Part shown: positions 25,766 through 35,888 of the stretch, piece by piece
How the letters are laid out: every line of letters begins with the position of its first letter
Position numbering within the stretch: the first letter of the stretch is position 1
Source: Hyunsoonleella aestuarii
GTDB taxonomy: Bacteria > Bacteroidota > Bacteroidia > Flavobacteriales > Flavobacteriaceae
Assembly (NCBI RefSeq): GCF_006148925.1
Contig: NZ_VAWB01000001.1
Span: 2,041,249 to 2,105,248 of the forward strand
Reading direction: 5' to 3'
DNA: 64,000 nucleotides
Position numbers and translations under genes: made by a program
The notes under the pieces: model-generated
The model's input: the letters and a program-made list of their open reading frames with translations, nothing else
Databases searched by the model: none
What the model was told of the DNA's origin: nothing

Positions 25766-26877
25766 CGTTTTCTAGATTATTAGGTTTAGACTGTTTAAGA
25801 GCTTTGGCTATTAGTTTGGTGCTTGTATCTCATATTACTTTTTTACTTTTCCCAGATAGCACTTCAACGCTTATTGATGGATTTAGAATTTTAGGAGCCA
25901 TAGGAGTAGATTTGTTTTTTGTTTTAAGTGGTTATTTAATTGGTGGTATTTTACTTAAAATTATAAATACCGATGATTTGAAATGGTCAGCTTTATTTAA
26001 GTTTTGGAAAAGACGTTGGTTGCGGACGCTGCCTAATTATTTTCTAGTTTTATGTCTTAATATAATTGTGGCTTTTCTGGTTGGTATATTGATACCAAAA
26101 GAATTATTTCAATACAGTTTATTTATTCAAAATTTTTCTTGGGGACACCCTGATTTTTTCACAGAAGCATGGAGTTTGTCAATAGAAGAATATGCCTATT
26201 TGCTGTTGCCTTTTTTAATTTTTTTCTTGATAATTTCATTTAAGAATAAAAACAAACCTTTTCTGTTTCTACTAAGCACAGTTATAGTAATTATGGTATT
26301 AACAGGGCTTAAACTTAGTTATAATTTTAATGCGTCCGTAGAGAATTATCACGATTGGAGTTTATCATTTAGAAAGGTTGTAATTTATAGAATGGATAGC
26401 ATATACTATGGGTTTATTGCGGTCTTCTTTATGAAAAAATTCCCAACATATTTTGAATATAATAAAAATATATTCTTGATTGCGGGATTAGTTGTATTTG
26501 CCGTGCTTCATGTAATAATTTATGTTTTTAACCTCTTACCTCAATCTCATTTGTGGTTCTATGTATTGGTGTATTTGCAAATGGTTGCCTTTAGTTTAAT
26601 GCTATTGTTTCCTTATTTTTTACATTTAAGGCGAACCATTTTTGGTAAAAAGATTGTTGAGTTTATAAGCACAAGGTCTTATGCCATATATTTAGTGAAT
26701 TATTCATTGGTACTTTTAAATATAGAGTTGTTGGTGAACTTAAAGGTTTTGGGGCCAATCGAAAAAACACTAATAGTATTGTTATTTTTATTTGTTACAA
26801 CTGTGGTTTCTAATGTTATATATCTTTATTTCGAAAGGCCTATTTTGAAACTTAGAGATAGAAGATTTCCAAGATAA
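25753..26877 (+). CDS. Membrane O-acyltransferase (acyltransferase 3 family), first of a pair
   Basis: A 374-residue inner-membrane protein of the OafA-type acyltransferase 3 family, which moves acetyl or other acyl groups to sugars or lipids at the cell surface. About ten hydrophobic helices are visible. Family marks are GLDCLRALAISLVLVSH with the presumed catalytic His, DLFFVLSGYLIGG, the basic KFWKRRWLRTLPNY and TEAWSLSIEEYAYLL. It starts 37 bases from the divergent gene and is followed after 4 bases by a paralogue with the same motifs in the same places, so the two are a tandem duplication in one transcript. The acceptor is unknown. Confidence 0.9.
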   Translation: MQPPTFSRLLGLDCLRALAISLVLVSHITFLLFPDSTSTLIDGFRILGAIGVDLFFVLSGYLIGGILLKIINTDDLKWSALFKFWKRRWLRTLPNYFLVLCLNIIVAFLVGILIPKELFQYSLFIQNFSWGHPDFFTEAWSLSIEEYAYLLLPFLIFFLIISFKNKNKPFLFLLSTVIVIMVLTGLKLSYNFNASVENYHDWSLSFRKVVIYRMDSIYYGFIAVFFMKKFPTYFEYNKNIFLIAGLVVFAVLHVIIYVFNLLPQSHLWFYVLVYLQMVAFSLMLLFPYFLHLRRTIFGKKIVEFISTRSYAIYLVNYSLVLLNIELLVNLKVLGPIEKTLIVLLFLFVTTVVSNVIYLYFERPILKLRDRRFPR

Positions 26878-26881
26878 TCTT

Positions 26882-28027
26882 ATGAATTTAAAATCAAGAA
26901 TATTTGGACTGGACCTAATGAGAGCGATGGCTATTGCTATGGTTGTTTGTTCTCATGCTTTGTATATTTTTCAAGGTTATAACAATACTCTAATTAATGC
27001 CGTACAAGTATTTGGTGTGCAGGGTGTAGAGGTGTTTTTTGTTTTAAGCGGTTTTTTGATTGGTGGTATACTTTTAAGGCTTTTAGAAACAACAGAATTC
27101 TCTAAAAAAGAGATGCTTCATTTCTGGATAAGACGCTGGTTTAGAACTTTGCCATTGTATTACTTAATGCTCATTGTAAATATTATAGTAGCACTTATTA
27201 TAGGTTTTAAATTACCCGAAACCATTTGGAAGTATTTTTTATTTCTCCAGAATTTCTCCGATTATCATATCCCATTCTTTCCAGAATCTTGGAGTTTATC
27301 GGTTGAGGAGTTTGCGTACCTATTAGCTCCTTTTTGTATTTTTATTTTTTATCAAATGTTAAATAAAAGTTCAATTAATAAAGAAAAGTTCTTTTTAAGA
27401 GTTTCAGTTTTTTTATCAATAATTTTCCTAGGATCTAAGGTTTATTATTACTTAAAAACAGTCAATGATATACAGTCCTTAGAATTGTGGAATTCGAATT
27501 TAAAAGCCATTGTAATCTATAGGTTAGACGCTATTTTTTACGGTTTTATTTTAGTATATTATTTTAACGAGAGAAAAACAGTCATTGAAATACATCGAAA
27601 AAACCTTTTCGTCGTTGGTTTGTTTCTTTGGTTTTTTGTTTTAGTTGTTTTGCCGCTAATTGGTATGCGTATTGAAGCTTATCCCTTTTATTGGAATGTG
27701 TTATACCTGCCACTTAACTCTATAGCGATAAGTTTAATGTTACCATTTTTATATTATTTAAAACCACCCAAAAAGGTAATGTCTAATTTTATTCAACGTG
27801 TAAGCTTATATTCCTATGCTATGTATCTCTTGCATTACACCTTCATTCTATACATTATGCAGTTACTTTTAGATTTTCAAAGTATGAATCTATTTCAACG
27901 CATAGCATGCTTAATACTTTATTTGCTTCTTACTTATTTTTTATCAAAGGGAATTTACTTGTTTTTTGAAAGACCAATTACCAATTTAAGAGATTCAAAA
28001 TGTATTAAATCATTTTTAAAGAATTAA
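26882..28027 (+). CDS. Membrane O-acyltransferase (acyltransferase 3 family), second of a pair
   Basis: A 381-residue paralogue of the preceding gene. The motifs are conserved in order: GLDLMRAMAIAMVVCSH, EVFFVLSGFLIGGILLRLLE, HFWIRRWFRTLPLYY, FPESWSLSVEEFAYLLAP, and the C-terminal GIYLFFERPITNLRD that mirrors YLYFERPILKLRD in the first copy. The two clearly diverged after duplication (alignment by eye suggests around 40% identity) and probably modify different acceptors, or act at different positions of one glycan. A 180-base AT-rich gap without recognised signals separates it from aconitase. Confidence 0.9.
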   Translation: MNLKSRIFGLDLMRAMAIAMVVCSHALYIFQGYNNTLINAVQVFGVQGVEVFFVLSGFLIGGILLRLLETTEFSKKEMLHFWIRRWFRTLPLYYLMLIVNIIVALIIGFKLPETIWKYFLFLQNFSDYHIPFFPESWSLSVEEFAYLLAPFCIFIFYQMLNKSSINKEKFFLRVSVFLSIIFLGSKVYYYLKTVNDIQSLELWNSNLKAIVIYRLDAIFYGFILVYYFNERKTVIEIHRKNLFVVGLFLWFFVLVVLPLIGMRIEAYPFYWNVLYLPLNSIAISLMLPFLYYLKPPKKVMSNFIQRVSLYSYAMYLLHYTFILYIMQLLLDFQSMNLFQRIACLILYLLLTYFLSKGIYLFFERPITNLRDSKCIKSFLKN

Positions 28028-28207
28028 GTTGATAATTAGATAGTTTTTAACTTTAAAAACTGAAATAAATTAAATCATATCAAATTATAATAGAACAATA
28101 ATAAATTAATATAAATAGGCTTTGTATTGCTATGTTAATTTTTAATTCTTTGCATTAATTTTGTACTTTGCATCACTTTAAAATTTCAACCATTTAAAAT
28201 ATAGAAT

Positions 28208-30475
28208 ATGGCATTTGACATCGATATGATTAAGGGTGTTTACAGCAAGATGGCAGAGCGTGTTGACAAGGCGCGTGAAGTAGTTGGTAAACCATTAACA
28301 CTTTCTGAAAAAATATTGTATAATCACTTATGGGATGGGAATCCAACCAAGGCATTTGAGAGAGGAAAGGATTATGTAGATTTTGCTCCAGATAGAATTG
28401 CATGTCAGGATGCAACAGCACAAATGGCGCTGTTACAGTTTATGCAAGCAGGAAAGAGTAAGGTTGCTGTGCCTACAACGGTACATTGCGACCACTTAAT
28501 TCAAGCGAAAGAAGGTGCTGCAACTGATTTAAAACATGCCAATAATGTAAGTAGCGAAGTTTTTAACTTTTTAGAGTCTGTATCGAACAAATATGGTATT
28601 GGATTTTGGAAGCCAGGAGCTGGTATTATTCATCAAGTGGTTTTAGAAAATTATGCTTTCCCTGGAGGTATGATGATTGGTACGGATTCTCACACTGTAA
28701 ATGCAGGTGGTTTAGGTATGGTTGCCATTGGTGTTGGTGGTGCAGATGCTGTTGATGTTATGGCAGGTATGGCTTGGGAATTAAAGTTTCCTAAGTTAAT
28801 TGGGGTTAAATTAACTGGAAAACTTTCTGGATGGACCGCGCCTAAAGATGTTATATTAAAAGTAGCTGAAATTCTAACTGTAAAAGGAGGAACTGGAGCT
28901 ATAGTAGAATATTTTGGACCTGGAGCTACGGCTATGTCATGTACTGGTAAAGGAACCATTTGTAACATGGGTGCTGAAATAGGTGCAACGACATCTACAT
29001 TTGGTTATGATGATTCTATGGAACGCTATTTAAGAGCGACAGATAGAGAAGATGTAGCTGATGCAGCAAACGCTGTGAAAGATTATTTAACTGCTGATCC
29101 TGAGGTTTATGATAACCCAGAACAATATTTTGATCAAGTGATTGAAATTAACCTGTCTGAATTAGGACCGTTATTAAATGGACCTTTTACTCCAGATTTA
29201 TCTACAGAAGTTGGTTCTGCTATGACTGAGAAGGCAAAAGTTAACGATTGGCCAATTAAAGTAGAGTGGGGTCTAATAGGATCTTGTACGAATTCATCTT
29301 ACGAAGATTTATCGAGAGCCTCTTCTATTGCACAACAAGCCTTAGATAAAGGATTAAAAACAAAAGCAGAATTTGGTATTAACCCAGGATCTGAGCAAGT
29401 GCGTTATACAGCAGAGCGTGACGGAATTCTTGAGGTATTCGAAAAATTGGATGCTAAAATATTTACAAATGCTTGTGGACCGTGTATTGGTCAGTGGGCA
29501 AGATATAGCGATCCTAAAAATGCGCCAAAAAACAGTATCGTGCATTCGTTTAATAGAAACTTTGCAAAACGTGCTGATGGTAACCCAAATACACATGCTT
29601 TTGTAGCGTCTCCAGAGTTAACTGCCGCAATAGCTATAGCTGGTCGTTTAGACTTTAATCCGTTAAAAGATAAGTTAATTAACGAGAATGGAGAAGAAGT
29701 GATGCTAGATGAACCAACAGGATGGGAGTTGCCACCAAAAGGTTTCGATGTTAAGGATAATGGGTATTTAGCTCCTGAAGCAGATGGAAGTCATGTAAAT
29801 GTTGTTGTAAATGACAGTTCAGAACGTTTGCAATTATTAACACCATTTGTACCATTAGGAGACTCAATCACTGGAGCTAAATTATTAATTAAAGCTTTTG
29901 GAAAATGCACCACCGACCATATTTCTATGGCAGGTCCATGGTTGCGTTTTAGAGGGCATTTAGATAATATTGCAAATAACACATTAATTGGAGCAGTAAA
30001 TGCATTTAATCAAAAAACTAATTTTGTTAAAAACCAATTAACAGGAGAGTATGGCGGTGTGCCAGATGTACAGCGTCAATACAAAGCAGCAGGTATTAAA
30101 ACAGTTGTTATTGGAGATCACAACTATGGTGAAGGATCTTCCAGAGAGCATGCTGCAATGCAACCAAGACACCTTGGTGTCGCAGCGGTAATTGTTAAGT
30201 CGTTTGCACGTATTCATGAAACAAACCTTAAGAAACAAGGGATGCTAGGTTTAACCTTTGCTAATGAAACCGATTACGACTTAATTCAAGAAGATGATAC
30301 ATTCAACTTCATAGATTTAAATGAGTTTGCTCCAGGAAAACAATTAACGTTGGAAGTAATTCACCAAGATGGATCTAAAGATACTATCAAACTGAATCAT
30401 ACGTACAACGATTCTCAAATCGCTTGGTATAATGAAGGGTCAGCTCTTAATTTAATTAAGAAACAGAACGCTTAA
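28208..30475 (+). CDS. acn: Aconitate hydratase (mitochondrial-type)
   Basis: Interconverts citrate and isocitrate in the TCA cycle with a [4Fe-4S] cluster. At 755 residues it has the length of mitochondrial-type aconitase rather than bacterial AcnA (about 890) or AcnB. The three cluster ligands are Cys360 ([10 protein letters not shown]), Cys423 and Cys426 ([10 protein letters not shown]). Other marks are [13 protein letters not shown] and the swivel-domain [15 protein letters not shown]. The upstream gap contains TAATTTTG at 28156-28163 but no -33 box at proper spacing. The gene ends 24 bases before a clear terminator, so it is monocistronic. Confidence 0.97.
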   Translation: MAFDIDMIKGVYSKMAERVDKAREVVGKPLTLSEKILYNHLWDGNPTKAFERGKDYVDFAPDRIACQDATAQMALLQFMQAGKSKVAVPTTVHCDHLIQAKEGAATDLKHANNVSSEVFNFLESVSNKYGIGFWKPGAGIIHQVVLENYAFPGGMMIGTDSHTVNAGGLGMVAIGVGGADAVDVMAGMAWELKFPKLIGVKLTGKLSGWTAPKDVILKVAEILTVKGGTGAIVEYFGPGATAMSCTGKGTICNMGAEIGATTSTFGYDDSMERYLRATDREDVADAANAVKDYLTADPEVYDNPEQYFDQVIEINLSELGPLLNGPFTPDLSTEVGSAMTEKAKVNDWPIKVEWGLIGSCTNSSYEDLSRASSIAQQALDKGLKTKAEFGINPGSEQVRYTAERDGILEVFEKLDAKIFTNACGPCIGQWARYSDPKNAPKNSIVHSFNRNFAKRADGNPNTHAFVASPELTAAIAIAGRLDFNPLKDKLINENGEEVMLDEPTGWELPPKGFDVKDNGYLAPEADGSHVNVVVNDSSERLQLLTPFVPLGDSITGAKLLIKAFGKCTTDHISMAGPWLRFRGHLDNIANNTLIGAVNAFNQKTNFVKNQLTGEYGGVPDVQRQYKAAGIKTVVIGDHNYGEGSSREHAAMQPRHLGVAAVIVKSFARIHETNLKKQGMLGLTFANETDYDLIQEDDTFNFIDLNEFAPGKQLTLEVIHQDGSKDTIKLNHTYNDSQIAWYNEGSALNLIKKQNA

Positions 30476-30499
30476 TTTTTAAGTCTATATAATTAAAAT

Positions 30500-30526
30500 A
30501 TCCAGTCGTTAGAGGCTGGATTTTTT
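30500..30526 (+). terminator. Terminator of aconitase gene
   Basis: ATCCAGTC (30500-30507) pairs with GGCTGGAT (30514-30521) with one G-U pair and a 6-base loop, followed by a run of T. Confidence 0.85.
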
Positions 30527-30584
30527 ATTTAATCAAATAAGGTTTTTGTTGAGATTTAATAAAGTTTAAGGCTTATTAAAAAAA

Positions 30585-31112
30585 TCACTCTTTACCGCTA
30601 TTTATTTTTAAATAATTATTTAAATCGTTATTTAATTTATTGAGTATAGCTGGAATATCTTTAACATAGGATTGTGTTTTTTTAATAATTCTTCCATTTT
30701 TAAAAAAAGAAGAACCGCTTTTGATGTTAAAATCTGTCCATCCTAAATCGTACTTACTATTTAACTTTGTTTGAATTAGTATTGGCTCAAAGTTGTATTT
30801 ACCTTGCTCAAACCTAATTTTTACTGTGTACTTCAAATGATAGAATTGCTTACCTACGCGTATGGCATTGTCTTCAAGCCCATTTAAATATATAGTATTG
30901 TTATTATTTGAGAGATGAGATGCGAGATTAATATTTTTAGGAGTTATTTTAATCCACTCGAGAGATTTTTTATGTATTTCATTTTCAGTTAAGCGAACAA
31001 TATTAGATGAAATGACTTTTGGAGTTAAACCATTTTCTTTAAAAATAAATTTGTTTTGACTAAAACCGAAAAAGGATGATAATAAAAAAGTAAAGTAAAT
31101 TGTTAGCTTCAT
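30585..31112 (-). CDS. Exported DUF4468-like protein
   Basis: A 175-residue exported protein with an 18-residue signal peptide ending GFSQ. The mature part matches the layout of DUF4468 (a TATA-binding-protein-like fold common in Bacteroidota exported proteins): FIFKENGLTPKVI, HKKSLEWIKITPKN, a YHLKYTVKIRFEQGKYNFE strand pair, and a basic C-terminal helix. The function of the family is unknown. It is a single gene between aconitase (convergent) and mazG (divergent). Confidence 0.75.
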   Translation of the reverse strand: MKLTIYFTFLLSSFFGFSQNKFIFKENGLTPKVISSNIVRLTENEIHKKSLEWIKITPKNINLASHLSNNNNTIYLNGLEDNAIRVGKQFYHLKYTVKIRFEQGKYNFEPILIQTKLNSKYDLGWTDFNIKSGSSFFKNGRIIKKTQSYVKDIPAILNKLNNDLNNYLKINSGKE

Positions 31113-31232
31113 TTTAAGTTTACCTCATAAATTAATTAAAATAATTCTTTAATGATAATTGAATTTATGTAAATTAATTATTTTCTTCAACATTCAGACT
31201 GTCAAAATTGTATTTTTACCAAAATTTTCGAA

Positions 31233-32006
31233 ATGAATTCAAGACAAGACCAGCTTAAAGCTTTTGATAGGTTATTAACCATTATGGACGAGTTGCGAGA
31301 ACAATGTCCGTGGGATAAAAAACAAACTATGGAAAGCTTACGTCACCTTACTATAGAGGAAACGTATGAGCTTGGTGATGCTATTTTAGATCACGATTTA
31401 AGTGAAATAAAAAAGGAGCTGGGAGATGTGTTACTGCATATTGTATTTTATTCTAAAATAGGAAGTGAAACCAACGATTTTGATATCGCTGATGTATGTC
31501 ATAGTATTTGCGACAAACTAGTTGATAGACACCCACATATCTATAGCGATGTTAAAGTTGAAAACGAAGATGATGTAAAACGAAATTGGGAAAATCTAAA
31601 ATTAAAGGAAGGTAAGAAAAGCGTTTTAGAAGGTGTACCAAAGAGTTTACCTGCATTAGTTAAGGCCAATAGGATTCAAGATAAAGTAGCAGGGGTTGGT
31701 TTTGATTGGGAAGAACCCAACCAAGTTTGGGAAAAAGTAGAAGAAGAGTTAATTGAATTTAAAACTGAAGTCACTTCAGGAAATCAAGAAGCCATGGAAA
31801 CCGAATTTGGTGATGTGTTATTTTCTATGGTTAACTACGCTAGATTCTTAAATATAAACCCAGAAAATGCTTTAGAACGCACTAATAAAAAATTTTCTAA
31901 ACGTTTTCAATATCTTGAAAGTAAAGCGAAAATTATGAATAAATCCCTTAAAGACATGACCTTAGCTGAAATGGATGTATTTTGGGAAGAAGCTAAAAAA
32001 CTATAA
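31233..32006 (+). CDS. mazG: Nucleoside triphosphate pyrophosphohydrolase MazG
   Basis: Hydrolyses NTPs to NMP and pyrophosphate; a house-cleaning enzyme linked to ppGpp control in E. coli. At 257 residues it has the normal two-domain length. The N-terminal MazG domain carries CPWDKKQTMESLRHLTIEE with the metal-binding EETYELGDAI and ELGDVLLHIVF. The second repeats this with EELIEFKTE and EFGDVLFSMVNYAR, followed by the closing MTLAEMDVFWEEAK. It converges with the DUF349 gene, only 8 bases apart, without a visible terminator. Confidence 0.95.
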   Translation: MNSRQDQLKAFDRLLTIMDELREQCPWDKKQTMESLRHLTIEETYELGDAILDHDLSEIKKELGDVLLHIVFYSKIGSETNDFDIADVCHSICDKLVDRHPHIYSDVKVENEDDVKRNWENLKLKEGKKSVLEGVPKSLPALVKANRIQDKVAGVGFDWEEPNQVWEKVEEELIEFKTEVTSGNQEAMETEFGDVLFSMVNYARFLNINPENALERTNKKFSKRFQYLESKAKIMNKSLKDMTLAEMDVFWEEAKKL

Positions 32007-32014
32007 AAATATTT

Positions 32015-34027
32015 CTAATATAGCTTCTTAATTTTGTCCAATTTGCTAGTCCAAAGTTCTAAAGACTCTTTATGATTTTTTATGTTTGTATGTACCTCTT
32101 TAACTAGTGGATTATCATCATCTACATTCGTGAAAAACTGTAGATTATTCTCTAACTGATTAATTTGATGCTTTACTTCATCAATTTTCTTTCGAATAAA
32201 TGAATGTTCATTATCGAGATCTCTTTTATTGTCAGAGCTGTTTAGATTTTCCAATTTATTCTCAAACTTTATCATTTCGACTTCGTTCTTGTCCATGTCT
32301 AATTTCGAGAATAAAGAATCTATTGTTTTATGGAATTTACCTTCAATATAACGTTTGTTATAAGGTACGCGACCAATCGATTTCCAAGATGTAACCTGAG
32401 CATTTATGGTTTCTAAATCTTTAATTTTATCACCAGATAGTTTTAAGGATTTCAAAGAATCTAACAATTCGTACTTACTGTTAAAGGCGTCTAACTCAAC
32501 CTTATTGGAAGCATTACGTTCTGTATGAAGTTTATCAAAATAATGGTTACATGCAGCTTTAAATTGCTTCCAGATTTTATCGCTGTCTTTTCGAGGAACA
32601 TGACCAATTTTTTTCCAATCACTTTGTATTTTTTTCATTAAAGCAGTGGTTACCTCTATATCTTCACTGTCTTTGTTATCTTCAGCAATTTTAATTAATT
32701 CTAATTTTTTCTGAAGGTTTTGATATTGTTCTTTTTTTAATCCCTTGTAGAAGGCATTTTTGTTTCTGTTAAAGGCTCTAACCGCATCTTTAAATTTTGC
32801 CCAAGTTGCTTCATTTACTTTTATTGGAACTTTGCCTGCATTGAAAAAATCGTTTCTTAAGGATTCTATTTCTTTAATCTTTTTTTGCCATGCACCATGC
32901 GAGTTTACTTTTTCTGCAGCTATTTCATTAATTTTAGAAATAATCTCTTCTTTTTTCTCTAGATTTTTCTCGTAAACTTTATCTATTTCTTTAAAATAGA
33001 GTTGACGTTTATCATTAATTAATTTTGTTGCCGCTTTAAACCGTTCCCATATAACTTCACGATGTTCCTTTCCAACAGGACCAAGTTCTTCTTTCCACAT
33101 TTTGTGAAGTTCTTGAAGTTCCCTAAAGGTACTAGGGATATTATCACTTTGTGCTAACTCTTCCGCACGTTCAATAATTTTAAGCTTTTTTTCTAAGTTA
33201 TGCTTAAAATCTAAATCGCGAAGGTCTCTGTTTAAATGTAAAAAATCGTAAAATATTTCTACATGATGATGATAACTATTCCATGCGTTGTTGTACTTGT
33301 CTCGCGGAATTGCACCTGTGTTTCTCCAACGTTCTTGTAGTTCTTTAAAATGTTTGTATGTAGTGTTTATATTTTCTTCTACATTTATTAATCCTTTTAA
33401 CTCCTCAATAATCTCAAGTTTGTTGGCTAAATTTTCTTTTAAATTTTTCTCAAGACTTTTATAGTGCTCGTTTAATTTGTTTCGGTATTCTCTGTAAGCA
33501 GTTTTATATCTTTTTTGAACAGGAGAGGAGTAGTAAAAATCAATTTCATTACCGCCATCAGCTAAGAAATCGGCTTTTTTTTCGTCAATTAATGCTTGAA
33601 ATTTAGTTTTGAATTCACTATTGATATTATCAACATGTGATCTTATAGCTTGAATTTTTTCAGACTTTAAAAGCTTCTCTAGCTCAATTGCTAAGGACTC
33701 TAACGACATTTTATCGTATTCCTTTACTTCAATTTTATGGCGGTCTTTGTTACCTTCATCTTCAGCATCCTCGGCATTTGAAGCTTCTATTTCATCAATA
33801 ACTTCATCTGATTCTTGGTTGTCTTCTAAATCATCAGAATTATTTGAATCTTCGGTAGTAATTGTCGACTCATCAGTATCCGGTTGAGGGCTCTCTTCAA
33901 TTTCTGATGTGTTCTTCAAATCTAAATTAGTGTCGCCAGTAAGTTCTTGATTTTCTGGTTTATTTAAATCTGTATTTAATTCTTTTTGTTCTCCTTCTGC
34001 TTTTTGCAGGTTATCAATCTCAGACAT
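32015..34027 (-). CDS. DUF349-repeat protein
   Basis: A 670-residue cytoplasmic protein. Residues 1-100 are acidic, Ser/Thr/Asn-rich and probably disordered. The rest consists of at least five DUF349 repeats, each an all-helical unit of about 70 residues marked by a W-K/R and G-x-V/I-P pattern (RWRNTGAIPRDKYNNAW, DWKKIGHVPRKDSDKIWKQF, SWKSIGRVPYNKRYIEGKF). The C-terminus is coiled coil. The family is widespread in Bacteroidota and its function is unknown. It is the last gene of a long minus-strand series and is separated from aroE by 111 bases. Confidence 0.9.
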   Translation of the reverse strand: MSEIDNLQKAEGEQKELNTDLNKPENQELTGDTNLDLKNTSEIEESPQPDTDESTITTEDSNNSDDLEDNQESDEVIDEIEASNAEDAEDEGNKDRHKIEVKEYDKMSLESLAIELEKLLKSEKIQAIRSHVDNINSEFKTKFQALIDEKKADFLADGGNEIDFYYSSPVQKRYKTAYREYRNKLNEHYKSLEKNLKENLANKLEIIEELKGLINVEENINTTYKHFKELQERWRNTGAIPRDKYNNAWNSYHHHVEIFYDFLHLNRDLRDLDFKHNLEKKLKIIERAEELAQSDNIPSTFRELQELHKMWKEELGPVGKEHREVIWERFKAATKLINDKRQLYFKEIDKVYEKNLEKKEEIISKINEIAAEKVNSHGAWQKKIKEIESLRNDFFNAGKVPIKVNEATWAKFKDAVRAFNRNKNAFYKGLKKEQYQNLQKKLELIKIAEDNKDSEDIEVTTALMKKIQSDWKKIGHVPRKDSDKIWKQFKAACNHYFDKLHTERNASNKVELDAFNSKYELLDSLKSLKLSGDKIKDLETINAQVTSWKSIGRVPYNKRYIEGKFHKTIDSLFSKLDMDKNEVEMIKFENKLENLNSSDNKRDLDNEHSFIRKKIDEVKHQINQLENNLQFFTNVDDDNPLVKEVHTNIKNHKESLELWTSKLDKIKKLY

Positions 34028-34138
34028 TATAAAAATGTTTAGGGTCGTTAAAAATGTGCGCTATAAAGTCTAAAGATACTAACAACTCCAATATTTACAA
34101 AGCGGAGAAGCGGTTTAAATCTTTTTATTGAGGGTTTT

Positions 34139-34879
34139 TTATGCAATATTCCAAATAGACCATGCCTTTTCGGCTTGAAGCTTTAACATATTCAAACCGT
34201 TTATAGTTATTGCTTTTTTCTCTGTGCCATACTTTAAAAATTTTGTTTGATTTGGATTGTAAATTAAATCATATAAAATATGATTTGAGGTAATGGCTTC
34301 GTATGGAATATCAGGACAGTCATTAATATTTGGGAAGGTACCGACCGGTGTACAATTTACAATAACAAGATGTTCTTTAATGACGTCTTCATTTAAATCT
34401 GAATAAGTAAAACATACTTTTGAAGATTTGGTTCTAGATACGTAATTGCATTTAATACCGAGTTTTTGTAAAGTGTAAATTACAGCTTTACTAGCTCCGC
34501 CAGTTCCTAGAATTAATGCAGATTTATGCATTTTGGATAAGTAAGGCTGGATAGAATTTTTAAATCCATAACAATCGGTATTATAGCCAACCAATTTACC
34601 TTTGTTAGTAATTTTTATAGTATTAACTGCTCCAATTGCTTTTGCTTTTTGATTTAATTTGTCTAAATAAGGAATAACGGATTCTTTATAAGGTATAGTA
34701 ACGTTCATGCCTTTTAAATCTTTAGTATTTCTTATTATAGAAGGGAATAATGAAATGTCTTCTATATCGAAATTCTGATAGGTTACGTCCTTAATGCCTT
34801 CATTAATAAATTTCTTTTTAAAGTAATCTTTTGAAAAAGAATAAGATATGTTTTTACCTAAAAGTCCTAATTTATGCAT
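34139..34879 (-). CDS. aroE: Shikimate dehydrogenase
   Basis: Reduces 3-dehydroshikimate to shikimate with NADPH in aromatic amino acid synthesis. It is 246 residues from the ATG at 34879. Marks are LGLLGKNISYSFSKDYF (shikimate-binding Ser pair), GMNVTIPYKESV with the catalytic Lys, GYNTDCYGF, and the nucleotide loop LGTGGASKAV. An ATG eight codons earlier is possible, but family members begin at this MxKLGLLGK. It overlaps the end of the DUF368 gene by 8 bases, indicating one transcript. Confidence 0.93.
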   Translation of the reverse strand: MHKLGLLGKNISYSFSKDYFKKKFINEGIKDVTYQNFDIEDISLFPSIIRNTKDLKGMNVTIPYKESVIPYLDKLNQKAKAIGAVNTIKITNKGKLVGYNTDCYGFKNSIQPYLSKMHKSALILGTGGASKAVIYTLQKLGIKCNYVSRTKSSKVCFTYSDLNEDVIKEHLVIVNCTPVGTFPNINDCPDIPYEAITSNHILYDLIYNPNQTKFLKYGTEKKAITINGLNMLKLQAEKAWSIWNIA

Positions 34880-35888
34880 GCTGTTTTCTTGTATTTTTTC
34901 CATAAGCTTCTAATGCTAGAACAATAACAATTCCAAGTAAAATAAAAGCTATGGCATAGAAAGTTTCCAATTCTAATTTTGGTACATACCTTTGGTAGTT
35001 TTCTATGATTTTTTCACCCGTTGAATCTAATAAATAAATACCTTCATCCTTTTTATAAATGGTTTTCTTCCAGGGCCAAACTACACCTAAGGAACCAATA
35101 ATAAAGCCGATAATAGCTGAAAGCGTGATGTTTTTGTAATGTTTCAAAATATAATTTAAAACATGTGAAAATGTTACCAAACCAGTTACAGAACCTAAGG
35201 TGAAAACGACTAAAACCTTTATCATTCTTAAGCGTTCTGAATTTGCTGTAAAACTGAAATCACCACGTAAAAGATCTGAAAAAGTATCAAACAAAGCATT
35301 CACTGAGTCTACAAGTAATAATACGTAATTACCCAAAAGAATGAGGATGAAAGAGCCTGAAAAACCAGGTAGTGTCATTCCCGAAACACTTATAATTCCA
35401 CAAAAGAACACAAACCAGAGGTTGTCATTTTCCTTAGCAGGGTCTAAAAAACTAATTCCCACACCTATAATAATACCTATTACTAAAACTAATAATGTTT
35501 TTGAGTTCCAATCTTTAAAATCTTTATTAATGTAATAAATTGAGCCTATAATCATTCCGAAGAAAACGCTCCAAACAAATAATTCGTAATGCTCAATTAA
35601 GTAATCTAAAATTTTAGAAACACTAAAATAGCTCACTATCATTCCGAAGAAAAGCAAACTCAAAAAACGACCATTTATGTAGTAGAAAAAACTTTTAAAA
35701 CGCCTGTTAATGAGGAGTTTGAAGGCTTTTCCGTTAACCTTTTGAAGTGAGTAAATAAATTCCTCGTAAAACCCGGCAACAAAAGCCACAACACCACCAG
35801 AGACTCCTGGAACTTTATTGGCAGCTCCCATGCCTAACCCCTTTAAAATTAAAAAAAGTTTATCGGTAAATGTTCGTGTACTTTGCAT
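34872..35888 (-). CDS. DUF368 membrane protein (PopT-type polyprenyl-phosphate transporter family), copy B
   Basis: A 338-residue inner-membrane protein with about nine helices. The family signature occurs twice in inverted-repeat fashion: GMGAANKVPGVSGGVVAFVAG at the N-terminus and SGMTLPGFSGSFILILLG in the middle. DUF368 proteins (PopT) were shown to help recycle undecaprenyl phosphate across the cytoplasmic membrane. The start codon overlaps the stop of its paralogue by one base (TAATG), and the 3' end overlaps aroE. It is longer than the other copy by an insertion in the C-terminal loop (KKDEGIYLLDSTGEKII). Confidence 0.85.
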   Translation of the reverse strand: MQSTRTFTDKLFLILKGLGMGAANKVPGVSGGVVAFVAGFYEEFIYSLQKVNGKAFKLLINRRFKSFFYYINGRFLSLLFFGMIVSYFSVSKILDYLIEHYELFVWSVFFGMIIGSIYYINKDFKDWNSKTLLVLVIGIIIGVGISFLDPAKENDNLWFVFFCGIISVSGMTLPGFSGSFILILLGNYVLLLVDSVNALFDTFSDLLRGDFSFTANSERLRMIKVLVVFTLGSVTGLVTFSHVLNYILKHYKNITLSAIIGFIIGSLGVVWPWKKTIYKKDEGIYLLDSTGEKIIENYQRYVPKLELETFYAIAFILLGIVIVLALEAYGKNTRKQHA

